Positions 23,201 to 29,265 of a DNA stretch of 38,779 nt are shown piece by piece (positions within the stretch are counted from its first letter, which is position 1; every line of letters starts with the position of its first letter). The notes under the pieces are model-generated. The model ran no database searches. It was not told the DNA's origin and was given only the letters and a program-made list of their open reading frames with translations. The DNA is from Elysia marginata (lineage: Eukaryota; Mollusca; Gastropoda; Plakobranchidae). A program made the translations under genes and the position numbers. Location of the stretch: NCBI GenBank assembly GCA_019649035.1, contig BMAT01007787.1, forward strand, positions 74,374 to 113,152, given 5' to 3'.

Positions 23201-26200
23201 GAGAGAGGCTATTGGGGTTAGGGATGAGGAAAAAAATGTAGAGTGTGTAGAAAGGCACTTACTATCATAACAGATAAATTTTGAATGGTATAACACCTGC
23301 TGTAAACCCCAGTGTTTTCATTTGCATAGACATGAATCAATAGACTAATTCAATACATAATGTCATGTAAGTCATGAATCAATAGACTAATTCAATACAT
23401 AATGTCATGTAAGTAAAACATTGATATACTGGCTTGAAAGTTGATAATTCTATTTTAACCATCAAAAGCTTTTTATAGCATTCAAAGGCTTTGCAATATT
23501 TAATCACCTTTTACTGTGCAACAATAATTTACTGCTCTCTCCTTTCTGTGTAATCTGCAAGGCGTCTATACCGTTTGCTGTGGTTGGCTGTAACACAGTG
23601 GTCGAAGCTGGAGGAAAGAAGATCAGAGGTCGCGCTTACCCTTGGGGTATTGTGGAGGGTGAGCTTCTGGACTGTTGTAGCTTTCATGCATGTCTTTATA
23701 AGTTTAAGTATGAGTGATGAACAGGTTAAATGGCTGTGATCCGTTTTTTCTTTTACACAGAAAAATATTTTTCATAGTCTTACACTGCCAAAGGCATGTT
23801 TACATTGTACAAGCCAATGCACACCAAAGGAAATTCGATTCATATTTCACAGCATTACAGTTTGGATGCCTCTTAGGGGCTCGTATACTGATCTTCCACA
23901 CATTTCAAGCACTGCCTCTTGTCAGTTATCCATTTTACAGGTGGATAGACTGAGGGGCGTCTGGATAGGGCCTACATTGCTCTCCTAAGGCAATTGCTAC
24001 GGGAGTCATGGCTGAGAATCAAACCTTTAACCGCAGATCACAAAACCGGTGGGCAAACCATTGAGCCACGCTGCCCCACATGGTGATAAAACCATGTGAA
24101 AGGGTGTAGGTGATATGTAGGGCCAGAATATTTTCTAACTCTTCAGTCCTGAAATCTTACTTGACTTTAGTACCAAGAAAGGCATACACATCATGTAAAA
24201 GGAAGTCTTGTCTAACTCTATTTTTCTCCTTTTTTTTTTGTTCTCCTTTCCTTATATTATGTTTGAACTTTCATATGAGGAGAATTTTTACTTATGTATT
24301 AAAAAATATAGTGACCAGTTTATCCTTTTTTCCTATTCTAGTTTAGGGAACAGGTCTGTCAATGCTTGATGCACTTTAACACACTTTCAACTTAATTAGT
24401 TGGCCTACAGAGACTGTATCTATTCCGCCAACCTTGCTATTTTTTTTCTTTTTTTAATTCATCTTTTCAAAACTTTTTATGGTTCTTTAAAATTTAGTAT
24501 GAATATTTCTATTGCCTAATTAAAATCTATTTCTGCCCAACTAGTAACATTGGGTTCTTATTAGCTTAGGGAATTTTCATGTTGAAAAGTTTGAAGTGAG
24601 TCTAGCTCATAAAGGTTTTGCTGGCATTATTTTATTTTTAACGACTAATTTGTTCAATGGTCTTTATATAAATGATTAAATACTGCCTAGAATTCTGATC
24701 AGGTACATAAAAATTTTACAAGATGTGTACTGTTGATTCTTAATCCTTCAGTCGACAACCCGAGTCACTGTGACTTTGTGAGGCTGCGTCAGATGTTAAT
24801 CAGGTAAGACTAAGAGAGAAGTTTACTTGCAAAAGGTAATATAGCCTATTACTAAATCATCTGAGGGCTGTTTTGATAAAAATGGACTTCCTGTTCTTAA
24901 TTTTATTTTTTGTATAAGAAATTCAAATAAAATTGTATTAAAAAATCAATAAGAAGGTATTGATTGTCTATACATGTATATGTATTGGGTGGACTGTTGG
25001 ATATGTGCTTTGTAGTTTCTCAAATCTGAAAGCTACCATGTTGGCAGTGTTGCATCAAACTTTGTCCTGTATTGAGTTAAACATTGCATGACTATACATA
25101 AAGTAAATCTTTACACGTGTGCTGAGTGGAAAACAGCAGATTTGCAAAGACATGTTAGAGAATATTAAGTTGGATAATTGTCCATGGGTAAGTGTTTTTG
25201 CACTTTTGAATATGACGATTGCCTTTGGTACTATTTTGATCTTCCCATTCCAGTTGTAAGGTCATTCATAGCTGCCAAGGCTAGGGAACAACCGTCACCA
25301 TGAAATGTTATTTCAAGAATTGTAAACGCCTTTTTTAAGAATTGTAGTGTTGACATAGTATAAGCTCTTTCTGTCAAAGACAAAGTGGTGGGTGTTGAAT
25401 CTATATGAGTCGAGGGTTCAAATCATACCTAAGGCATGCATTTTTTGGCCATCTTACCTTATAGTAAAGCCTACTTTAATCCACTCCTTAAAGCATATAT
25501 TATGTGTGTATTTGTGTAGCACCCACATGCAAGACTTGAAAGATGTCACATCAGATGTTCACTATGAGAACTACAGGGCAGCTCACATCCGCACACAGCT
25601 GGGCTCTGCTACACGCGAGAGAACGTAAGTTGGGTAAAGGGCAAAGTGGGGAGGCAGTGAGGGAGTAGATAGATACTGGTTACCCTTGCAGATGATCAGA
25701 AACAAAGAGAAATGACAAAAAAAATATGGAGATAGACACAGAGTGAAAGACAAGGGAGAGAGAGAAAGATGAGAGGAGGAAGAGAGACGAAGGAGAGAAA
25801 AACGAAAGAGGAGAGAAAAAGGAGAGAGATAGGCGTGGAAGAGAGAAAAAGAAGCGGCGGAGAGAGGAGGCGAGAGATCTCTTTTAGAATAAAGAGATAG
25901 GGAAGAGTGAAGTAAAACCTCAAAACTCAATAAACATCCTTGTGTCAATATGTATTACCTTGGATGAAGTCGTCAAGCCACAGCATAATGATATTATCTG
26001 TTTAACACTTATTTCTACTTCCAGGAAGCTGAAGCGTGACTCAGCTCCAAACCAAGAAAGTATGGCAGATACTGAGAAATTGCTGGAAGAGAAAGATGCA
26101 GAGGTGAGTAGTAGCATCAGTTGCCTCACAAACAGTTTTCAGTCTTAGCTCAGATAATAGAGACCTTGTGCGCCAATGGAGATAATGTATGAAGTAATAA

Positions 26201-26857
26201 AACTCATACGCAGCATTTGTTTTCCAGCAGACGATTGGCTGACAGGCCCCGCTAGCCCATCGGGCATCTTCGATTTTCTCCGCTAAGTGCTTTGTCCTCC
26301 TGAGTGAGCCCATAGCGCTGAAAATCTAATATTCAAACTCAAAAGTGTTTTAGCATTAGGTCTACAAGATCTTTTGATTCTGTGAGATTGAACTCATAAT
26401 TTTTTAATTATATTTCATCCTTTGCTTTTTTGTTTTGTTTTTTTTATTTCAAACACTGGGGCTTCAGTTCACCTTTTTTGCAAACATGAGTAGTCTACTA
26501 AACTCAAATCCAAATATTTGAAATCGGATTATGTGTTTATTTTCACTGTACTCAGATTCACAGTGACATCCCTCCTTTGTGGTATAAACTTATAGTTTGA
26601 AGTTGAATTTTGGTCCTGTGGGTTGAAATATCCATACTGGATTGTACATTCATTAACACATATGTCCGTAGCTTGACTTTTTGTTTGGTGCTAAACACAA
26701 GACTGTAAAACACACTTCATTAATTACATACATTTATCTTGATTTGTTACTCCAGATCCAGCGCATGCAGGCCATGCTTGCCAAGATGCAGGCTCAGCTT
26801 CAGGGTGGAGGTCAAGGCCAGGCACAGAAGCAGGTCAATGGTCTTGGCAAGTTATGA
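9244..26857 (+). CDS. Septin GTPase, SEPT2 group (septin-4/5-like), 12 coding exons
   Basis: The joined CDS is 9244-9744, 14367-14460, 17739-17825, 18163-18286, 18792-18926, 21669-21786, 22814-22915, 23562-23658, 24752-24803, 25520-25624, 26025-26103 and 26756-26857: 1596 nt, 531 residues plus TGA. Every intron is GT-AG and all phases agree. Septins are GTP-binding proteins that assemble into hetero-oligomeric filaments at the cell cortex and act as scaffolds and diffusion barriers. Visible hallmarks are the polybasic alpha-0 (HRKAVRKG, 183-190), P-loop GESGMGKST (199-207), switch I ERT (231-233; T233 aligns with the catalytic Thr of SEPT2), DTPG (256-259), AKAD (337-340), septin unique element GRAYPWG (410-416) and a short C-terminal coiled coil. 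The phrases [24 protein letters not shown] and DVHYENYRA place it with SEPT1/2/4/5. I cannot tell which vertebrate paralogue is closest. It is longer than usual (about 360-480 residues) because of exon 1. SEPT2-group members occupy one fixed position in the hetero-oligomer. Confidence 0.95.
10345..10460 (+). mobile_element. Possible SINE fragment in septin intron 1
   Basis: A perfect Pol III B-box match, GGTTCGAATCC (10395-10405), stands 45 bases after TGCCGTAGCC-like sequence that may be a decayed A box. A T-run and a GGCCCAT segment follow. The stretch at 25390-25470 has a similar order (GGTTCAAATCA at 25415-25425, then T6 and GGCCAT), so the two may be diverged copies of one family. Confidence 0.45.
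13718..13742 (+). repeat. 25-bp dispersed repeat, copy 1 (intron 1)
   Basis: Identical over 25 bases to 24092-24116 (begins CCATGTGAAAGGG). The flanks differ apart from weak similarity on the 3' side. It is too long to be a chance match in a 39-kb window and marks a shared mobile repeat. Confidence 0.85.
14367..14460 (+). CDS. Septin exon 2: alpha-0 / polybasic segment
   Basis: Residues 168-198 plus the first base of G199. The acceptor is CCTCAG|GAT and the donor is G|GTGAGT. The exon encodes [20 protein letters not shown] and then [11 protein letters not shown]. The IGFATLPxQVHRK motif is a signature of SEPT2-group septins, and the basic residues 183-189 form the alpha-0 polybasic region known in the family to contact phosphoinositides and the NC interface. 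It ends within the P-loop glycine codon, so the intron has phase 1. Confidence 0.95.
14461..17738 (+). other. Septin intron 2
   Basis: 3.3-kb phase-1 intron, GTGAGT...TCGCAG, holding the antisense LINE reverse transcriptase remnant (16385-16940). Nothing else recognised. Confidence 0.9.
16385..16940 (-). mobile_element. Decayed LINE reverse transcriptase in septin intron 2
   Basis: The minus strand at 16467-16940 encodes a degraded RT fingers/palm: SSDLRPVA (for NDxRPVA), [21 protein letters not shown], then [16 protein letters not shown], where the Asp of the first catalytic motif is kept, then WVFNFLTNH. Around 16520-16530 a frameshift moves homology to another frame, giving [10 protein letters not shown] (degraded TGAPQGCVLSP), then [10 protein letters not shown] and LLGFADSSI, where the [FY]ADD catalytic box has become FADS. 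These lesions make it inactive. It belongs to a family with the IDFSSAFNT signature, and no overlap allows me to say whether it is the same family as the 599-1345 fragment. Its antisense orientation to the septin is tolerated in an intron. Confidence 0.85.
17739..17825 (+). CDS. Septin exon 3: P-loop (G1)
   Basis: Residues 199 (completed) to 227, plus the first base of D228. The acceptor is TTCGCAG|GG and the donor is G|GTAGGG. It contains Walker [10 protein letters not shown] (199-207) followed by [11 protein letters not shown], as in animal septins. Met replaces the usual Leu in GESGLGKS, a conservative change. The exon is 87 nt and symmetric (phase 1-1), so skipping it would keep the frame but delete the nucleotide-binding loop. 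Confidence 0.95.
17826..18162 (+). other. Septin intron 3 with (GA)n tract
   Basis: 337-bp phase-1 intron, GTAGGG...CGCTAG. 17972-18054 is a GA/G-rich microsatellite. Confidence 0.9.
18163..18286 (+). CDS. Septin exon 4: switch I and switch II (G3)
   Basis: Residues 228-268 plus two bases of S269. The acceptor is GCTAG|AC and the donor AACAG|GTTCGG, with a weak T at +3. It encodes VERTVSIE, where T233 aligns with SEPT2 Thr78, the residue associated with GTP hydrolysis in catalytically active septins. [11 protein letters not shown] follows (G3, D256-G259). Position 261 is Asn (codon AAT), where most septins have Gly (GFGD or GYGD); this is seen directly and is unusual. Confidence 0.95.
18287..18791 (+). 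other. Septin intron 4
   Basis: 505-bp phase-2 intron with weak donor GTTCGG and acceptor TCGCAG. Contains a 13-A run at 18380-18392. No other feature. Confidence 0.9.
18792..18926 (+). CDS. Septin exon 5: central G-domain (YVDQQF to SPYGHG)
   Basis: Residues 269-313 plus two bases of G314. The acceptor is TCGCAG|C and the donor CACGG|GTTCGT, also weak at +3. It contains [28 protein letters not shown] and ISPYGHG, all diagnostic septin core motifs. The exon is 135 nt and symmetric (phase 2-2), so skipping would preserve frame while removing a core G-domain segment. Confidence 0.95.
19780..20384. repeat. GACA/GATA tetranucleotide region with assembly gap
   Basis: Degenerate GACA units grade into nearly pure GATA (20151-20267). 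A run of 32 N occupies 20119-20150, so the true repeat length is unknown. Confidence 0.95.
20910..21065 (-). mobile_element. tRNA-derived SINE copy A (septin intron 5)
   Basis: On the minus strand the element opens with a tRNA-like head: A box TGAGTCAGTGG (21046-21056) and B box GGGTTCAAATCC (21002-21013). About 145 bases into the element is CACCTGTAAAATGGG (core 20920-20937). It shares this layout and a 17-base exact block (20921-20937) with the copy at 23920-24078. It is not a functional tRNA gene, because no clean acceptor stem surrounds the boxes. Confidence 0.8.
21669..21786 (+). CDS. Septin exon 6: AKAD (G4) motif
   Basis: Completes G314 and encodes 315-353, ending in phase 0 at AGA|GTGAGT. 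It reads [20 protein letters not shown] and then [23 protein letters not shown] (337-340) gives guanine specificity. The acceptor is CTTCAG|TCTTCG. A second AG ten bases downstream (21677-21678) would remove part of the conserved LRQ and needs a different upstream phase, so I chose the first. Confidence 0.95.
21787..22813 (+). other. Septin intron 6
   Basis: 1.0-kb phase-0 AT-rich intron, GTGAGT...TATCAG, with a T-rich tract before the acceptor. No repeats or genes recognised. Confidence 0.9.
22814..22915 (+). CDS. Septin exon 7: acidic [12 protein letters not shown] segment
   Basis: Residues 354-387, phase 0 at both ends (102 nt). The acceptor is TATCAG|GTA and the donor AAG|GTACCT. It encodes [20 protein letters not shown] followed by [14 protein letters not shown]. 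The acidic run and [10 protein letters not shown] match the SEPT4/5 style of the SEPT2 group closely. Confidence 0.95.
22916..23561 (+). other. Septin intron 7
   Basis: 646-bp phase-0 intron, GTACCT...TGCAAG. Contains an imperfect GA tract (23160-23208) and the perfect 42-bp duplication. Confidence 0.9.
23331..23414. repeat. Perfect 2 x 42-bp tandem duplication (intron 7)
   Basis: 23331-23372 and 23373-23414 are identical base for base and directly adjacent. The lack of any divergence implies a very recent event or an assembly artefact. It sits about 150 bases upstream of the exon 8 acceptor. Confidence 0.97.
23562..23658 (+). CDS. Septin exon 8: septin unique element start
   Basis: Residues 388-419 plus the first base of V420. 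The acceptor is CTGCAAG|GCG and the donor [26 protein letters not shown] is followed by [16 protein letters not shown]. The GRxYPWG motif with R411 and W415 belongs to the G-interface and septin unique element, which distinguishes septins from other P-loop GTPases. Confidence 0.95.
23920..24078 (-). mobile_element. tRNA-derived SINE copy B (septin intron 8)
   Basis: Minus-strand A box TGGCTCAATGG (24058-24068) and B box GGTTTGATTCT (24015-24025), then a body ending in the CACCTGTAAAATGGA block (23929-23946). Head-to-block spacing is about 148 bases, close to copy A. Same orientation as copy A, both antisense to the septin. Confidence 0.8.
24092..24116 (+). repeat. 25-bp dispersed repeat, copy 2 (intron 8)
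   Basis: Exact match to 13718-13742, beginning 14 bases beyond the head of SINE copy B. Confidence 0.85.
24752..24803 (+). CDS. Septin exon 9: short linker exon
   Basis: Completes V420 and encodes 421-436 ([16 protein letters not shown]) plus two bases of S437. The acceptor is CTTCAG|TC and the donor AG|GTAAGA. At 52 nt it is the smallest exon. It is supported by unbroken continuity of the conserved septin run from WGIVEV to FVRLRxMLI. Confidence 0.93.
24804..25519 (+). other. Septin intron 9
   Basis: 716-bp phase-2 intron, GTAAGA...TGTAG, with a possible SINE fragment close to its 3' end. Confidence 0.9.
25390..25470 (+). mobile_element. Possible SINE fragment in septin intron 9
   Basis: B-box-like GGTTCAAATCA (25415-25425) followed by T6 and GGCCAT, arranged as in the fragment at 10345-10460. 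There is no clear A box. It lies just upstream of exon 10. Confidence 0.3.
25520..25624 (+). CDS. Septin exon 10: end of septin unique element
   Basis: Completes S437 and encodes 438-471 plus two bases of T472. The acceptor is TGTGTAG|C and the donor AC|GTAAGT. It encodes [20 protein letters not shown] and then [14 protein letters not shown]. The THMQDLK and HYENYR motifs close the GTPase core; the remainder is a variable linker. Confidence 0.95.
25625..26024 (+). other. Septin intron 10 with GA-rich tract
   Basis: 400-bp phase-2 intron, GTAAGT...TCCAG. 25693-25880 is a purine-rich (GA/GGA/AAAG) tract. Confidence 0.9.
26025..26103 (+). CDS. Septin exon 11: linker into C-terminal coiled coil
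   Basis: Completes T472 and encodes 473-498. The acceptor is TTCCAG|G and the donor GAG|GTGAGT, phase 0. [18 protein letters not shown] is followed by LLEEKDAE. The charged helix beginning at MADTEKLL matches the start of the short coiled coil of SEPT2-group septins. Confidence 0.92.
26104..26755 (+). other. Septin intron 11
   Basis: 652-bp phase-0 intron, GTGAGT...TCCAG. 26160-26320 is noticeably more GC-rich than its surroundings but matches nothing I recognise. Confidence 0.9.
26756..26857 (+). CDS. Septin exon 12: coiled coil and stop
   Basis: Residues 499-531 plus TGA at 26855-26857; the acceptor is [25 protein letters not shown] continues the coiled-coil heptads, followed by a Gly/Gln-rich tail ([17 protein letters not shown]). 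In this family the C-terminal coiled coil takes part in filament pairing and partner choice. The ending without further conserved sequence is normal for the SEPT2 group. Confidence 0.93.
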   Translation: MQRMQAMLAKMQAQLQGGGQGQAQKQVNGLGKL

Positions 26858-28117
26858 TTGGCTGACATTGAGGAGGGAGTGGCCAAGGATGGTTTAGGGA
26901 CGAGAGAGGCATTATCTGACGAAATTTCAATAAAATGATAAAAATTAGTCAATCCTATTATATTATTATTAATCAAAACTATTCTGTATATATGTATTAT
27001 GCTTACACTCATTTCATCTTACATGGAGGTGAAGCTCAGTAATTTTTACTTTAGACTTTCCATCCAGGCTTAGGCCTACATAATCTACAAATCTTGTGCT
27101 AGAGTAAGAACTACACTGGCGCCATAAATGAACTGAATTTGATTTATGCAGCAGTAACACCATTCACCCTTTAAAATCTTCTTGATCTTCCATTTTGCAA
27201 GTGATGACATACTTTAGAGTGTAGTCTTGAGAAAGGCCTATGTGAATCTCAGTTCTTAAGTGAGGAGTTTGGTCCAAAACAATCTACAAATGAAAAGTTA
27301 CTGTTGGCCTTAAATTTACAAAGAGATATGCTACTCAAAATAGTTTTGTTTGTAATTTTCAATAGCTTCGTGAAAAATTTATACTTATATATTCAAACTA
27401 TTTCAAATTAGCCTTGAGCCTTAGAAGAAACAGAGTGAAAAAGGTTAATTTCTGTAAACATAACTGTCACAGCAATTTTTTATCAGTTACTTTAAGACTA
27501 TTTTCTACCCTCTGAGAATGTTGTTTTGGAGTAAGAAAAAGATCATGTGATCCAAAGTACAGTAGTATCCAGTTATACGCACAGCACTTGGGAGGCACAA
27601 TTGCGTTCGTCATTGCTAGATATTGTGCATGTTTTTGTCTCTGCTCTGCTTTGTGAGCAATGTTTCATGTTGGTGTTAAATTTGCATTCCATATGGGATA
27701 TTGTGTCATTCATACTTCAAAGATAAACCCACCAGAGGAATGAAAAGCAATACTCCAACTGGTTTAAGCAAGAATGAGAATAGAAATTTCAAGCTGAGTA
27801 ATTGTAAAATTTCTTATACATGTATAAACTTCATTTATATCTCAGTTACACATCTATTCTAAAGTATTAACATTATTTTAGTTGTGTTTGAATATTGTCT
27901 TTATTAATATTTGAATAGTTCTGCAGCTTTCAGTGACAGAAACATAATAAGCATAATTTTTTCAATGTCATGTATTGTTTTATAAATAAATTTTCCACGA
28001 GTTCACGACATAAATATCACAATAAATACATGCTATTGATAAAGACAGTAGGAGAAGATAACATTCTCTGCTTAAACTTTGATAATGTATGAGAGTTATA
28101 AAGTTGAGGATGATATA
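26858..28117 (+). other. Septin 3' UTR and downstream sequence
   Basis: AT-rich, no coding. It includes poly(A) signal candidates at 26929 and 27985, so part or all may be 3' UTR. Confidence 0.5.
26929..26934 (+). terminator. Candidate septin polyadenylation signal AATAAA
   Basis: First canonical AATAAA after the septin stop, 72 bases downstream, in AT-rich sequence. Use of this site would give a very short 3' UTR. Another AATAAA lies at 27985-27990, so longer 3' UTRs are possible. Confidence 0.5.
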
Positions 28118-28120
28118 TAT

Positions 28121-28152
28121 TGGGTGGCCTAAAAGAAACGCCCCCGACTTTG
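28121..28152 (+). repeat. Left terminal inverted repeat of the mariner-type element
   Basis: Pairs with 29231-29261. With one gap, most positions match, including TGGCC near the outer end and ACTTTG at the inner end. Confidence 0.85.
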
Positions 28153-29230
28153 GAGCGCCATATCTCTGACGGTCTTTTTGCAATTGCCATATAATTTTGG
28201 CATTGGATGAAACAACTATTACAATAATGCGCCAAATATCAAAGAAACCAAAACTTACAAAAAACGAACATCGGCCTCCACACCAAAGCTGTTTAGCAAT
28301 CCACGTTGTGCACCCTGAGAGCACAACACTTACACACTTTACAAAGAATTGTAAAAAGAAATCTGAAGTTAAAAGCCTACAAACGAATCCAGACTAGCAG
28401 AAAAACAGAAAGTGTGGAAGAGAAAAGACACCTTCAATTGCGGCGCTTTCTGAACAGATTTACTGACAAGGATGTCAAGCAAGTTATCTTCATAGATGAA
28501 AAACACTCAACCTAGGATTGCCAAAAATAGACAAAATGACCTTGCTGTGAAACGAGTCGGTTTTTGAAGAAAGTTATGGTTTCTATTGGTGTGAGCTAGA
28601 ATGGAAAAACCGAGATAGTTTTCCTTGGTATGAAAACTTTGAAGGTCAATTCAAAGAACTACATCTCTCTGTTTAAACAAAAATTCCCTCTCTCAGGTTA
28701 CAAACTTTAACCTCAAGGTGACTTAATCCAGTAACAAAACTGTGCTACTTGGCACACAAGTCGTGCAACCCAAAAATTTCTCATGGATCAAGGAGTCAAT
28801 TTCATTGCCAAAGATGACTTGCCACTACAATCTCCAGATATGAATCTGATGGACTATGCCATGTGCGACTCGCTTGCTGGGGTCTAGATGGGGCTGTGGA
28901 TTCCCTTCACTGAAAATGAACTTAAAGCAAAAATAAAGGAATGCTGGAGACAAATAGGTATTGGGGAAGTGAGAAAGTCAATCGCAACATGGCACAAAAG
29001 AGTTTGAGCTGTTCTTCAGCTGGAAAGAGGTTCTACAGATCAGTTGAAAAACTGATTACACTTGAGTGCAGGGACTGTTTTTTCACATCTGAGGTGCATT
29101 TTATCTAGAATCAAATAACTTTTAGACCAATAAATCCATCATACTTCTTGGCATAAATAGTTTCTCTTACTCAATGAATATTTTTATATAAATAATCATA
29201 AACATGTATGAAGTTATACTTATAGTGTGA

Positions 29231-29261
29231 CAAAGTTGAGGACGTTTTTTAGGGCCACCAG
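29231..29261 (-). repeat. Right terminal inverted repeat of the mariner-type element
   Basis: Reverse complement matches 28121-28152. It is followed directly by a TA-dinucleotide tract (29262-29276) that hides the exact target-site duplication. Confidence 0.85.
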
Positions 29262-29265
29262 ATAT

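Larger units (their letters stand above)
23659..24751 (+). other. Septin intron 8
   Basis: 1.1-kb phase-1 intron, GTGAGC...CTTCAG, containing SINE copy B and the second 25-bp repeat copy. Confidence 0.9.
28118..29265 (+). mobile_element. Dead Tc1/mariner-type DNA transposon
   Basis: About 1.15 kb bounded by imperfect terminal inverted repeats: 28121-28152 (begins TGGGTGGCC) and 29231-29261 (ends GGCCACCAG), within TA-rich flanks as expected for TA target-site insertion. The + strand between them carries a mutated transposase in several frames: LQRIVKRNLKLKAYKRIQ (helix-turn-helix end), RFLNRFTDKDVKQVIFIDEK (first catalytic Asp, codon 28495), VMVSIGVS and NGKTEIVFLGMKTLKVN, QNCATWHTSRATQKFL, and LQSPDMNLMDYAMCDSL (last catalytic Asp, codon 28852), then ATWHKRV near the end. 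The middle catalytic Asp of the QDGA motif is replaced by Asn (codon 28738). Thirty-seven residues separate it from the third Asp, suggesting a DD37D-like family (inference). Stops and frameshifts make it a pseudogene. Confidence 0.9.

Noticed and set aside
27558..27615. Possible pogo/Tigger-type transposon terminus (CAGTAGTATCCAGTTATACG)
   Set aside because: Resembles such ends by eye, but I found no matching second terminus or transposase.
28100..28113. AAAGTTGAGGATG just left of the mariner-type element, resembling its right-end inner sequence at 29232
   Set aside because: Only about 12 bases and outside the TIR boundary; could be chance or a nested relic, not enough to call.
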